Shown one piece after another: positions 45,215-54,845 of a DNA stretch of 64,000 bases. The position numbers and the translations under genes are program-made. The DNA comes from Flavobacterium ammonificans (lineage in GTDB: Bacteria; Bacteroidota; Bacteroidia; Flavobacteriales; Flavobacteriaceae), in contig NZ_AP025183.1 in assembly GCF_020885975.1 (NCBI RefSeq), positions 1,116,001 to 1,180,000 on the forward strand. The letters run 5' to 3'. The notes below the pieces were generated by a model that saw nothing but the letters and a program-made list of their open reading frames with translations, searched no databases and had not been told where the DNA came from. How positions within the stretch are numbered: the first letter of the stretch is position 1; every line of letters begins with the position of its first letter.

Positions 45215-46279
45215 ATGGAAAACGACGAAATATCATTAAGAGAACTACTGGACAAAGCCAAAGAATGGTACCAGTATCTCCTATCGCAATGGAAAGTAAT
45301 TGTACTAGCAGGACTAGTAGGAGCTAGTATTGGATTAGCCTATTCCTTAACGACTAAGTCTGTATATACCGCAAGCTTGTCTTTTGCCTTAGAAGATGAT
45401 AAATCAGCAGGTGGAGGATTAGGCAGTGCCTTGGGATTAGCCAGTTCTCTGGGTTTGGATTTAGGTGGTGGTAGTGGTGGAGGTGCTTTTTCAGGATCCA
45501 ATTTAAATGAATTATTCAAATCGAGAACTATTGTGGAGAAAACTTTAATGCAGCCCGTTGTATCAGGAAATGATACGATTTCCTTAGCTGAAATGTACTT
45601 GCGCATTAATGGTTCACGCGAGAGTTGGAGCGACAATCCAAAAATGAAATCCATACAATTTCCGCCTTTGACTAAGCGCAAGTATTTTTCGCGGGTACAC
45701 GACAGTATTATGGGTGAAATTCATGATGATTTACTAAAGAATAGGTTTAAAATTGCCCAGAAAGATAAAAAAGTAGCTGTCACTACAATTGAAGTACTAT
45801 CAGAAGATGAAACTTTTGCCAAGGCATTTACAGAAGCTTTAGTTCAGGAAGTGTCTGATTTTTATGTGGATACCAAAAGTAAAAAAGCCCGTATGAATAT
45901 GGCTATTTTGATTAAGCAACGGGATTCTATTCGTGCCGAATTGAATGGTGCGATTACAGGTGTGGCGGTTGCCAATGACAATACCTTCATGTTGAATCCT
46001 GCTATGAATGTAAACAAAACTCCAACAGCGAGGCGCCAAATAGATGTACAAGCCAATACCGCTATTTTAACTGAATTAGTCAAACAATCAGAATTAGCCA
46101 AGGTTACTCTAAGAAAAGAAACACCATTAATTCAAGTGATTGACCGACCTATTTTACCTTTGCCTAAAGATAAATTTGGTAAAGCGAAAGGAATCTTGTT
46201 GGGTGGAATTTTAGGTGGATTTTTTACCATATTCGTATTAGTTTTTAGGGCAGTTTTTAAAAAAATACAATTAGATTAA
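45215..46279 (+). CDS. Wzz-type chain-length determinant protein
   Basis: Inner-membrane polysaccharide co-polymerase of 354 residues that sets polymer length with Wzy. N-terminal cytosolic stretch, first membrane helix (VIVLAGLVGASIGLAYSL, about 26-43), a periplasmic coiled-coil-rich region (about 50-315) with a long glycine-rich insert (SAGGGLGSALGLASSLGLDL), and a proline-rich segment RPILPLPKDKFGK before the second helix (ILLGGILGGFFTIFVLVF). No tyrosine-kinase domain, so it is the O-antigen/Wzz type. The ATG at 45215 is chosen because the frame upstream runs through the repeat array. Confidence 0.9.
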   Translation: MENDEISLRELLDKAKEWYQYLLSQWKVIVLAGLVGASIGLAYSLTTKSVYTASLSFALEDDKSAGGGLGSALGLASSLGLDLGGGSGGGAFSGSNLNELFKSRTIVEKTLMQPVVSGNDTISLAEMYLRINGSRESWSDNPKMKSIQFPPLTKRKYFSRVHDSIMGEIHDDLLKNRFKIAQKDKKVAVTTIEVLSEDETFAKAFTEALVQEVSDFYVDTKSKKARMNMAILIKQRDSIRAELNGAITGVAVANDNTFMLNPAMNVNKTPTARRQIDVQANTAILTELVKQSELAKVTLRKETPLIQVIDRPILPLPKDKFGKAKGILLGGILGGFFTIFVLVFRAVFKKIQLD

Positions 46280-46295
46280 TTTCAATATAGATTCA

Positions 46296-47591
46296 ATGTC
46301 AAATTTATTAGATTCATTAATAAAAAAAGAGAAATGCATTTCTGTAACTGGCTTAGGATACGTTGGTTTACCTTTAGCACTAGAATTTGCTAAGCATTTC
46401 AAAGTAATTGGTTTTGATATCAATCAAGAACGAATTGCTTTGATGCAAAAAGGTATAGATCCTTCTAAAGAATTAGAGAGTTCTGCTTTTGAGGGTTGTG
46501 ATATCACTTTTACAGCTGATGTAGCTGATTTACAACTAGCACATTTTCATATTATAGGTGTTCCAACTGATATTGATTCCAACAAAGTGCCGAATCTGAA
46601 TCCGCTATTAGGAGCGACTAAAAGTGTAGCTTCGGCCTTGAAAAAAGGAGATGTGGTAGTTTACGAATCGACTGTGTATCCCGGTTGTACTGAGGAGGAT
46701 TGTTTGCCTATTTTGGAAACAATTTCTGGTTTACAAGGTGGGATTGATTTTAAATATGGGTATAGTCCGGAACGTATTGTGCCTGGTGATAAGGTTCGTA
46801 CTTTAACCAATATATTAAAAATTGTATCAGGCAGTGATAATGAGGCATTAGAACTAATTGCAGCGGTCTATGGTACAATAATTAAAGCTGGTTTGCATAA
46901 AGCAGAATCAATAAAAGTAGCGGAAGCAGCTAAAGTTATTGAAAATACCCAACGTGATATAAACATTTCTCTTATTAATGAATTAGCTATTATTTTTGAT
47001 AAGATGGATATTGATACCAAGGCGGTTATTGAAGCGGCAGGAACCAAATGGAATTTCCATAAATATCAACCTGGATTGGTAGGAGGGCATTGCATTAGTG
47101 TAGATCCGTTTTATTTGATTCATAAAGCTAAAAAAATAGGCATTGATCCTCAGGTAATTGCCGCCGGTCGTCGTGTGAATGATTTTATTCCGACTTTTAT
47201 TGCTAAACGCATTGTGCAATCCTTGATTGAACAAGATAAAAATCCTGGAAAATCGAGAGCTTTAGTTATGGGAGTAACTTTCAAAGAAGACGTTTCAGAT
47301 ATCCGAAATTCAAAAGTAGTGGATTTAGTTCGTGAATTAATGGATTATTCTATACAAGTACATGTAGTAGATCCACATGGAAATCCAAATGAATTGGCAC
47401 ATGAATATGGAATAAGTCTAATTGATCAACCCATAGGAGATTATGATGTAATTTTATTGGCTGTAGGTCATAAAGAATACATTCAAATGTCTGTCGCCGA
47501 TTTCGAAAAATTATCAAAAGATGAGTTATACATGTTTGATATCAAGGGAGTATTAAATGCTGCGGATTATAAAAATTATTGGAGATTGTAA
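46296..47591 (+). CDS. UDP-N-acetylhexosamine 6-dehydrogenase, copy 2
   Basis: A 431-residue paralogue of the protein at 40775-42070, matching it along the whole length with most residues identical, including Rossmann motif VTGLGYVGLPLALE, TVYPGCTEEDC and catalytic Cys266 in LVGGHCISVDPFYL. The nucleotide sequence is clearly more diverged and AT-richer, mostly at third positions, so this is not a very recent duplication. It starts 16 bases after wzz and is followed by the flippase, so it belongs with the variable serotype genes. Product: a UDP-N-acetylhexosaminuronic acid, the precursor expected by the acetamidino module downstream. Confidence 0.9.
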   Translation: MSNLLDSLIKKEKCISVTGLGYVGLPLALEFAKHFKVIGFDINQERIALMQKGIDPSKELESSAFEGCDITFTADVADLQLAHFHIIGVPTDIDSNKVPNLNPLLGATKSVASALKKGDVVVYESTVYPGCTEEDCLPILETISGLQGGIDFKYGYSPERIVPGDKVRTLTNILKIVSGSDNEALELIAAVYGTIIKAGLHKAESIKVAEAAKVIENTQRDINISLINELAIIFDKMDIDTKAVIEAAGTKWNFHKYQPGLVGGHCISVDPFYLIHKAKKIGIDPQVIAAGRRVNDFIPTFIAKRIVQSLIEQDKNPGKSRALVMGVTFKEDVSDIRNSKVVDLVRELMDYSIQVHVVDPHGNPNELAHEYGISLIDQPIGDYDVILLAVGHKEYIQMSVADFEKLSKDELYMFDIKGVLNAADYKNYWRL

Positions 47592-47608
47592 TATTTACTA
47601 AATAATTA

Positions 47609-48871
47609 ATGTTAAAAACGATAGAAATATATAATAATTTAAAAATAATAATAATAAATAATAAAAAAGTAATTGAAAATTATTTTTTTATGACTTTACT
47701 ACAAATCCTTAATTCTATATTTTACCTACTTATTTATCCTTTTTTAATAGGAACATTAGGAGCTAATAGTTACGGAAGTTATGTTTATGCTTTTTCAATT
47801 TCAGTTTTTTTTGTAAGTTTTGTTCAGTTTGGATTTGACACACCTGCTTTGAAAATAATTTCACAAAATCCTAATGATAAAAAAATACACTCAGAAGTTT
47901 TTTCATCAGTTTTTTTTAGTAAGATTATTTTATCAATAATTTCTTCAATTATTTTTGTAGTCTTATTGAAAGTGGTTCCAATTTTCAAATCGAATAATTG
48001 GTTGTTTATAATTTGTTATTTTCAAGTGTTTTCAAATATTTTATTCCCAACTTGGTATTTTCAGGCTATTCAAAAAATGAGAGTTGTTACATTTATTCAG
48101 TTGACATTAAAAATAATTTCATTGCCATTGATATTTTTATTTGTAGCAACACCAGATGATATAATTTATTTTGCTTTTATTTCTGTATTAACAGGTTTTT
48201 TGAGTGGGGTTATTGCAATGGTTATTATAATGAATAATTATTCAATCAGATTAGTATTGATTTCTTATAAGAATCTTATAATTACATTTAAGGATGCCAT
48301 TCCATTCTTCTTATCATCTAGTATGAATACAATAAAACAACAATCAGCTACAGTATTATTAGGTTCTTTTTTTTCTATGAAGGACGTAGCATTGTATGAT
48401 TTAGCAATGAAAATTTATTTGGTCCCTACAACTTTAATATCTAGTATAAATAGTGCTTTATTTCCAAAAATGATTTCGTCTAGTTGGAAGAAAATAAGTA
48501 TGGTCATAAAATTAGAAAATATCATTGGATTATTTATTGTTGCTTTTTTTGTTGTTTTTGGAAAATATATAATTCTATTTATGGGAGGAACTGATATGCT
48601 GGAATCTTACCCGATTTTAATAATCTTAAGTTTTAGCGTTTTTACTATTTTGACTGTAGGAGCAATTTTTAATTTTATTTTTATCCCAAGAGGATTGTAT
48701 AGATATATAGCTATTAATCAATTTATTGCATTAGTTGGGTTTGTTTTATTTTCATTTATAGGGTTGATCTTTTTCTTTAATAGGCTTGTATTACCACTGG
48801 CTTTTGCTTTTGCAGCTATAATTGAATTTTTGTATAGTTATTATTTGCTAAATAAATTTAAGAATGATTAA
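47609..48871 (+). CDS. Wzx-type oligosaccharide flippase
   Basis: Inner-membrane flippase (420 residues, about 12 hydrophobic segments) of the MATE/MOP-like polysaccharide transporter family that moves undecaprenyl-linked repeat units to the periplasm. The N-terminal helix pair includes YPFLIGTLGANSYGSYVYAFSI, a typical Wzx segment, and the middle has PFFLSSSMNTIKQQSATVLLG. An internal Met at residue 28 (FFMTLLQILN) could be the true start. Very AT-rich, overlapping the next gene by 8 bases. Confidence 0.85.
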   Translation: MLKTIEIYNNLKIIIINNKKVIENYFFMTLLQILNSIFYLLIYPFLIGTLGANSYGSYVYAFSISVFFVSFVQFGFDTPALKIISQNPNDKKIHSEVFSSVFFSKIILSIISSIIFVVLLKVVPIFKSNNWLFIICYFQVFSNILFPTWYFQAIQKMRVVTFIQLTLKIISLPLIFLFVATPDDIIYFAFISVLTGFLSGVIAMVIIMNNYSIRLVLISYKNLIITFKDAIPFFLSSSMNTIKQQSATVLLGSFFSMKDVALYDLAMKIYLVPTTLISSINSALFPKMISSSWKKISMVIKLENIIGLFIVAFFVVFGKYIILFMGGTDMLESYPILIILSFSVFTILTVGAIFNFIFIPRGLYRYIAINQFIALVGFVLFSFIGLIFFFNRLVLPLAFAFAAIIEFLYSYYLLNKFKND

Positions 48872-49502
48872 TAAAATTCTCTTTATTCTATCCTATAAGA
48901 TAAAATTATTTTTTTTTAAGATTAAATGGAGGAAAATTAATAGACATAATTTCACTACCGTAAACAGTGTTTTTCCTATAAATTTAGTGACAATAGGGAA
49001 GTATTCTTACGGTCCCTTAAATATTTATAACTATGAAAAAGAAAATTCAGGGTTACAAATTGGGAATTTTTGTTCAATAGCATTAGATGTTAAGTTTATT
49101 TTAGGAGGTAATCATTTTACAAATCGATTATTGACTTATCCAATAGAACCAATGTTATATAAAAGTGGAAATGTAGGCTCTTATTCAAAAGGCAAAATAA
49201 TTATTGGTCATGATTGTTGGATTGGTAATGGTTCAATAATTTTATCTGGTGTAGATATAGGTAACGGTTCTGTGGTAGCAGCCGGTTCTGTGGTGACAAA
49301 AGCATTTCCACCCTATTCAATAATAGGAGGTTCTCCTGCAAAATTAATACGAAAACGATTTACAGATGAAATGATTGATGAACTAAATAAAAATCAAGAT
49401 ATTTATGACCGTTTTGTAATAAATAAAATAGAAAATTTTGATATTTTTCAAACAGAGATAAATGATATAAATAAGTTAATCTCAATAATAAAAAAGATAT
49501 AA
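48864..49502 (+). CDS. CatB-family O-acetyltransferase (left-handed beta helix)
   Basis: A 212-residue hexapeptide-repeat acetyltransferase of the xenobiotic/CatB-like group. It shows YSYGPLNIYNYEKENSGLQIGNFCSIA, the catalytic histidine in GGNHFTNRLLTYP, and hexapeptide coils IIIGHDCWIGNGSIILSGVDIGNGSVVAAGSVV ending SIIGGSPAKLIRKRF. Likely adds acetyl groups to the polymer with acetyl-CoA. Overlaps the flippase gene. Confidence 0.88.
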   Translation: MINKILFILSYKIKLFFFKIKWRKINRHNFTTVNSVFPINLVTIGKYSYGPLNIYNYEKENSGLQIGNFCSIALDVKFILGGNHFTNRLLTYPIEPMLYKSGNVGSYSKGKIIIGHDCWIGNGSIILSGVDIGNGSVVAAGSVVTKAFPPYSIIGGSPAKLIRKRFTDEMIDELNKNQDIYDRFVINKIENFDIFQTEINDINKLISIIKKI

Positions 49503-49504
49503 CT

Positions 49505-50632
49505 GTGAATTTATATTTTTTATTTTTTTTTATAATATTTTGTTTTTTTTTATGTCTGATTGAGAGAAAAACATATATTCCTCATATTAAATGGCTAATC
49601 ATTATACCATTTAGTTTAATAGTTGCTAACAGAAGCACCAAAGTGCCTGATACTGAAGCTTATTTAGAATTTTTTAATGCTACTGATCCTAGCACTTTTG
49701 ATGATTTTGATAAATTTAGTTTTGAAATAGGGTTTCAAGCTTTTACAAAGATTATAAAATTTATTATAGATGATAATTTCATTTTATATTTTATGATTAT
49801 CGTTTTAATTAATCTTATAATTGTTAATTTCTCAATTAATCGGATAGGTAAATTATTTAAAGCAGATATTGAAAATAATAGTAATTTTATTTTCGTAGGA
49901 GAAAATAGATTTTTAAAAAATTCAAATTTTTCAGTACTACCTTTAACTTTATACATAGCTTTTTTTGGTATTTATACAAATGCCATTGTTTTGCGAGCTG
50001 GCTTTGCTGTTTCGATAATTATTTTTACATCAACATTTGCGTTGAAATCTTTTAAATCTTTTATAGATTATATTGCAATTTGTCTATTGTTTGTAATAGG
50101 CTATTTTTTTCATGTTACGATACTCATAGGCATTCTAGTTATTTTAATTATGTCATCCAATAAAAAATTTACTAAGAAAACGTATCTTTATACATGGTTT
50201 TTTATTGGGGTTGTTTATTTTACTAACCTAGCATCTAACCTTGGGGATACTACGTTTTCTCTTATTAACACAATAAATAATTTAACTAATACTGTATCTA
50301 AAATATCATCTTATGAAGGGAATGTTGTAAATGAGGGTAATGGCATAGCAGCAAAATTCATCTTTTTCTGGATAATGGCTTTTGTACTAATTTTACACAG
50401 TTTACAATCTAAAATATATTATAAACTTTTAAATGTTTATTTAGTAGGTTTATTATTATTTGCTTTGTTTCGTTCTGTAATACTAATTGAGAGAGTAACT
50501 GATTTCTTTTTATTTTTTTCTTTTGTGATTTTTTATTTTTATTTAATTACTCTAAGAACATATAAGTTTTGGTTGTTTTTATTCCCTATAATATTTATAC
50601 AGTTGTTTTTCATTCTTCGGATTACCAATTAA
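49505..50632 (+). CDS. EpsG-like polysaccharide polymerase (probable Wzy)
   Basis: A 375-residue membrane protein with about ten hydrophobic segments and the EpsG-family sequence RSTKVPDTEAYLEFF after the first helices, a periplasmic-loop motif of this polymerase group. It most likely joins repeat units (Wzy). The start is a GTG two bases after the acetyltransferase stop. Composition is extremely T-rich in the hydrophobic parts. Confidence 0.78.
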   Translation: MNLYFLFFFIIFCFFLCLIERKTYIPHIKWLIIIPFSLIVANRSTKVPDTEAYLEFFNATDPSTFDDFDKFSFEIGFQAFTKIIKFIIDDNFILYFMIIVLINLIIVNFSINRIGKLFKADIENNSNFIFVGENRFLKNSNFSVLPLTLYIAFFGIYTNAIVLRAGFAVSIIIFTSTFALKSFKSFIDYIAICLLFVIGYFFHVTILIGILVILIMSSNKKFTKKTYLYTWFFIGVVYFTNLASNLGDTTFSLINTINNLTNTVSKISSYEGNVVNEGNGIAAKFIFFWIMAFVLILHSLQSKIYYKLLNVYLVGLLLFALFRSVILIERVTDFFLFFSFVIFYFYLITLRTYKFWLFLFPIIFIQLFFILRITN

Positions 50633-50639
50633 TTTTTTT

Positions 50640-51428
50640 ATGGATTTAAGTAAATATAGAATAGCAATTTTTACAAGGTCAATGAACTATTATTTGTATA
50701 AATTATCAGATAATACAATTACACTACCTTTTAAACATTATCGTCTAACATATACTACAGCTCAAGGTTATTTATATGATATATTAAAATATAATATTGA
50801 TTACGCTATAAATATTGATGAGGATGCATTTGTAATTGATAATGATGCCCTCCTTGAATTATTAGTATATTGTATAAATAATAAAGTTGTTAATTGTGGA
50901 GTAAGAGACGGAGGAATACTCCCAATTCGTAACGGTAATCCTTTAGTTACAAATCCTTTTTTTAATATTTTTGACGTTAAATCTATAAGAAAACAGTTTT
51001 CTTTAAGTAATATTTCGATGTTCCTCAATCATGAAATTGATTACGAACAATTATTGCCTAATTTTTTACATTTTAAATATAATTTAACTAATGATTATGA
51101 ACCTTTTTATCCATTTTTTCTTTGGTTAAATTCAAATTTTAAAGTCTTATATCTTAATGTTGATCAGCATGATGACGGTTTCACAACAATTGTTTATAAT
51201 CATTTAAACCAAAAGATAATTTATCATTCATGGTATTCAAGAGTTTATGGAATTGATCAATTTCATACTGAAAGAATTAAGAATTTGTACAAATCTTGTG
51301 TAAATAAGGAAGTTAAATATTCATTAAAAGAAGAGTTAATAGTTCAATTAGAAAAATTTTGTAATAAGAAACTAATTCCGTTAATTTTACCAATTAGACG
51401 CATATTAAAAAAAATAATTGCTAAATGA
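50640..51428 (+). CDS. Probable glycosyltransferase, family not recognised
   Basis: A 262-residue cytosolic-looking protein. NIDEDAFVIDNDALLELLVYC resembles the DXD-like acidic metal-binding loop of GT-A transferases and HDDGFTTIVYNHL may be an acceptor-side segment. It sits between the polymerase and a GT2 gene, overlapping the latter by four bases. Strongly AT-rich. Function inferred from motif and place only. Confidence 0.55.
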   Translation: MDLSKYRIAIFTRSMNYYLYKLSDNTITLPFKHYRLTYTTAQGYLYDILKYNIDYAINIDEDAFVIDNDALLELLVYCINNKVVNCGVRDGGILPIRNGNPLVTNPFFNIFDVKSIRKQFSLSNISMFLNHEIDYEQLLPNFLHFKYNLTNDYEPFYPFFLWLNSNFKVLYLNVDQHDDGFTTIVYNHLNQKIIYHSWYSRVYGIDQFHTERIKNLYKSCVNKEVKYSLKEELIVQLEKFCNKKLIPLILPIRRILKKIIAK

Positions 51429-52408
51429 TTAAAATTTCAATAATAATTCCAGTCTACAATGTTGAAAAGTATATACACAGGTGTTTGGAAAGCTGTGTAA
51501 ATCAAAATTTAGATGTTTCAGATTTTGAAATAATTATTGTAAATGATGGTTCACTAGACAGAAGTTTAGAGTTTGCTTTAAATTTTGCTAAAACACACAA
51601 AAACATAAAAATTATTACACAACCTAATCAAGGATTAAGTATAGCTAGAAATGAAGGCTTAAAAATTGCTAAGGGTGAATATATTTGGTTTGTAGATTCG
51701 GATGATTGGATTGAAAATAATTGTATTTTAGAATTATATATTACTAGTAAGGATAATAATTTAGATGTTTTATTGTTTGATGCTTATGATTGTAATAACA
51801 ACAACTATAAAAAGCGAAATACAATTCAAACAAATAGCAGAGAAATTCAAATAGGATTAAATTATTTAGATTACGGTAAGATTGTGTTTCCAGTTTGTTT
51901 CAAAATTTTCAAACGTAATTTTTTAATTTCTAATTCAATTTTTTTTTATGAAAATATTTTTCATGAAGATAATGAATTTACACCTAGAATGTTTTTTTAT
52001 GCTAAAAGGGTTATGTGCATAAATAAATCTTTTTATTATGTTTATAAAAATCCTCAATCAATTACAAGAAGTGTTAATAAAAAAAAAGCATTTGATTTAA
52101 TATTAATTGCTAATTCATATATTGATTTTATTGAAGAAAATATTCTAGCTAATGAAATAAAAATTAAATTTTATAATTTAATTGGCTTAGTATTAAATTC
52201 ATCATTAGCAGAGATTTTCTTTATGAATAAATCTGAAAAAACATTTTTTTTTAAATACTTAAAAAAAAATCAAAACTTATTTTATTGTTTAAAAAAATCT
52301 AGTGTAATGAAATATAAAATTGAAGGTTTTTTATTTATGATTTCTTCAAGTTTATTTTTTAAGATCTATTCTAGGTTATATTTTGTTTTTTACAAAAAAA
52401 TTGTGTGA
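51425..52408 (+). CDS. Glycosyltransferase family 2
   Basis: A 327-residue GT2 enzyme of the EpsH/WaaV-like group. GT-A fold signatures: SIIIPVYNVEKYIHRCLESCVNQ (4-26), IIVNDGSLDRS, NQGLSIARNEGLKIAKGEYIWFVDSDDW with the DXD-type metal site, and FHEDNEFTPRMF as the base-containing ED motif. The C-terminal 60 residues are hydrophobic and aromatic, probably membrane-associated. Confidence 0.9.
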   Translation: MIKISIIIPVYNVEKYIHRCLESCVNQNLDVSDFEIIIVNDGSLDRSLEFALNFAKTHKNIKIITQPNQGLSIARNEGLKIAKGEYIWFVDSDDWIENNCILELYITSKDNNLDVLLFDAYDCNNNNYKKRNTIQTNSREIQIGLNYLDYGKIVFPVCFKIFKRNFLISNSIFFYENIFHEDNEFTPRMFFYAKRVMCINKSFYYVYKNPQSITRSVNKKKAFDLILIANSYIDFIEENILANEIKIKFYNLIGLVLNSSLAEIFFMNKSEKTFFFKYLKKNQNLFYCLKKSSVMKYKIEGFLFMISSSLFFKIYSRLYFVFYKKIV

Positions 52409-52487
52409 ATTAAATTATTTCAAAATTAAAATAAAAAGTAAATTATAAGTTGTTAAATGAGTTGCTTAATATTTTAAAAATAACCAC

Positions 52488-53615
52488 ATGAGAATAGCAA
52501 TAATTACGAATATTATACCTACATATAGAGAGCACTTTTACGATGTCATTTTAAATGATTCTAGATTTGATATTAAAGTTTTTTGTCAAGATAAACAAGT
52601 TGGAGAAAATATAAAATCTATTCACAAAAAATATGGAGATAGGGTGTATTTATTAAAAAGTTATTCTCCTTTCAATGATAACAGTTTGGTTTTGCAATTT
52701 TTACCAATATTTGATTTATTCAAGAATTACGATATTTTCGTTGTTGATGGAAATTTAAGACATGTATCTCAAGCTTTTTTAAGCATGATATTTAAATTAC
52801 TGGGAAAGAAAATAATAATTTGGAGTAATGTTCAAACATTTGGTGGGAACAGAATATTGCAAAAATTAAGGTTAACTTGGTGGAAAATTTTTGATAATTT
52901 TTTGATGTATACTGATAAAGATGTGTGTGAACTTGATAAGTTGGGATTTAAAAACAAAAACATAATTAGTATCAACAATGGGTTAAATCAAAATTTTATA
53001 AATAATCAAATTAAATTTTGGAATGAAGAAAAATTGAGTTTATTTAAACAACAACATAAAATAAATAGTAATAATATTATTATATCTTCTGGTAGAATTA
53101 ATATTATAAATCAACATGATTTGACAATTGAAGCCGTTAAATCTATAAAAATTTTTATTCCTGATATTTTATGGATAGTTATTGGTAATGGATCAGAGTT
53201 AGAAAGATTGAAAAAAAAATCTAAAGTATATAATTTAAAAAATAATATATGTTTTTTAGGTGAAGTTTATGAAGAAGAAGAAAAATGCCCTTGGTTTTTG
53301 ATTTCTAAAGGATTTGTACATCCCGGTCCTATAGGCCTGAGTTTATTAAATGCATATGGTTATTCATTACCTGTAATAACACATAATTCTACCAATAATC
53401 ATGGTCCTGAATTTTCTTTGTTTGAAGATAATAAAACTGGATATTTGTTTGAATATAGAAATTGTAATGATTTAGTTTCAAAAATAATTTTCTTGATTAA
53501 TAATGAAACGGAAGTCAAAAAGATTAGACAGAATATTTTTGAAATTGCAAATTTTAAAAATAATACAAGTGTAATGGCTGATCAATTTTTTAATATGATA
53601 AAATTAGTTAATTAA
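52488..53615 (+). CDS. Glycosyltransferase family 4
   Basis: A 375-residue GT-B transferase. The C-terminal nucleotide-sugar domain contains ILWIVIGNGSELERLKKKS, NICFLGEVYEEE and the glycosyltransferase E-X7-E region around GFVHPGPIGLSLLNAYGYSLPVI. The N-terminal domain begins MRIAIITNIIPTYREHFY. Preceded by a 79-base spacer with no visible signal. Confidence 0.85.
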   Translation: MRIAIITNIIPTYREHFYDVILNDSRFDIKVFCQDKQVGENIKSIHKKYGDRVYLLKSYSPFNDNSLVLQFLPIFDLFKNYDIFVVDGNLRHVSQAFLSMIFKLLGKKIIIWSNVQTFGGNRILQKLRLTWWKIFDNFLMYTDKDVCELDKLGFKNKNIISINNGLNQNFINNQIKFWNEEKLSLFKQQHKINSNNIIISSGRINIINQHDLTIEAVKSIKIFIPDILWIVIGNGSELERLKKKSKVYNLKNNICFLGEVYEEEEKCPWFLISKGFVHPGPIGLSLLNAYGYSLPVITHNSTNNHGPEFSLFEDNKTGYLFEYRNCNDLVSKIIFLINNETEVKKIRQNIFEIANFKNNTSVMADQFFNMIKLVN

Positions 53616-53616
53616 G

Positions 53617-54837
53617 ATGCCAACACTTTTACAAATTAGTATAGAAGTCAATAGTGGATCAGTTGGAAGAATTGCCGAGCAAATTGGTGAAATAGTAATT
53701 GAAAACGGTTGGCAAAGTTATATCACTTATGCCAGAAACAATAATCCTAGTAAGTCAGAGGTTATAAGGATCGGCAACAAATTAGATTTATATTGGCATG
53801 GATTAGAGACTCGTATTTTTGATAATCACTGTTTCAGCTCTAAATCAGCAACTAAAGATTTAATAAATATTATTAAAGAAATTAAACCTGACATTGTTCA
53901 TCTCCACCATTTACATGGTTATTTTATCAATGTAGAAATATTATTTCAATATCTAAAAGAGATCGAAATTCCTATTGTTTGGACTTTCCATGATTGCTGG
54001 ACTTTTACAGGGCATTGTGCTTATTTTGAATATGTAGGGTGCGATAAATGGAAAACACAATGTTATGATTGTGAACAGAAAAATGAATATCCCAAAAGTT
54101 TTTTTTTCGATCGTTCCCGTCAGAATTACATAGATAAAAAGAGGATTTTCAATTCTGTCGATAATCTGATAATTGTCCCGGTTTCTAATTGGCTAGAGGG
54201 TAAAGTAAAGGAGTCTTTTTTGAAGGATTATCCTTGCAAGGTGATTCAAAATGGTATAGACCTGGATGTGTTTTATCCGAAAGATTCCAAAGCTTCAATT
54301 GAAGAGACATATGGAGTAAAAGATAAATTTATTATTTTAGGTGTTGCCAGTACCTGGGAGAAAAGAAAGGGACTGGAAGAGTTTCTAAAATTAGCAGGGT
54401 TTATAGATAATGACCAATGCGCTATTGTTCTGGTTGGGCTGTCTAAAAGTCAGGTGAAAAAACTGCCGGAAAATATAATAGGAATAGAACGTACTGAGAA
54501 TGTGGCGCAGTTGGCAGATTTATATTCTGCTGCAGATGTGTTTTTAAATCCTACGTTTGAGGACACTTTTCCAACAACCAATTTAGAATCGCTTGCCTGT
54601 GGCACCCCTATTATAACTTATAGGGCCGGAGGGAGCGTTGAGTCCGTTAGTACAGACACGGGCTTAGTCGTTGAACAGGGTGATGTTGCTGGATTAATGA
54701 AGGCAATAAATACTATCAGGGTAAATGGAAAAGAATTTTATGGTGACAATTGTAGAAAAAGTGCAATAGAAAATTTTGATAAGAGGATAAAGTTTAATGA
54801 CTATTTTAAACTTTACACAGAAATACTAAAAAAATAA
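53617..54837 (+). CDS. Glycosyltransferase family 4 (WcaC-like)
   Basis: A 406-residue GT-B transferase. The N-terminal half (LLQISIEVNSGSVGRIAEQIG, WTFHDCWTFTGHCAYF, CQYCEQKNEYP-like CYDCEQKNEYP) is typical of a Bacteroidota capsule group resembling WcaC. The C-terminal half has ILGVASTWEKRKGLEEF and the donor-binding FLNPTFEDTFPTTNLESLACGTPII. From this gene on the base composition becomes less AT-rich than in 47.6-53.6 kb. Confidence 0.88.
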   Translation: MPTLLQISIEVNSGSVGRIAEQIGEIVIENGWQSYITYARNNNPSKSEVIRIGNKLDLYWHGLETRIFDNHCFSSKSATKDLINIIKEIKPDIVHLHHLHGYFINVEILFQYLKEIEIPIVWTFHDCWTFTGHCAYFEYVGCDKWKTQCYDCEQKNEYPKSFFFDRSRQNYIDKKRIFNSVDNLIIVPVSNWLEGKVKESFLKDYPCKVIQNGIDLDVFYPKDSKASIEETYGVKDKFIILGVASTWEKRKGLEEFLKLAGFIDNDQCAIVLVGLSKSQVKKLPENIIGIERTENVAQLADLYSAADVFLNPTFEDTFPTTNLESLACGTPIITYRAGGSVESVSTDTGLVVEQGDVAGLMKAINTIRVNGKEFYGDNCRKSAIENFDKRIKFNDYFKLYTEILKK

Positions 54838-54845
54838 ATTATTTA

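Noticed and set aside
50640..51428. Firm assignment of this gene to a known glycosyltransferase family
   Set aside because: Only an acidic DED-type loop and the location support it; I left it as probable with low confidence.
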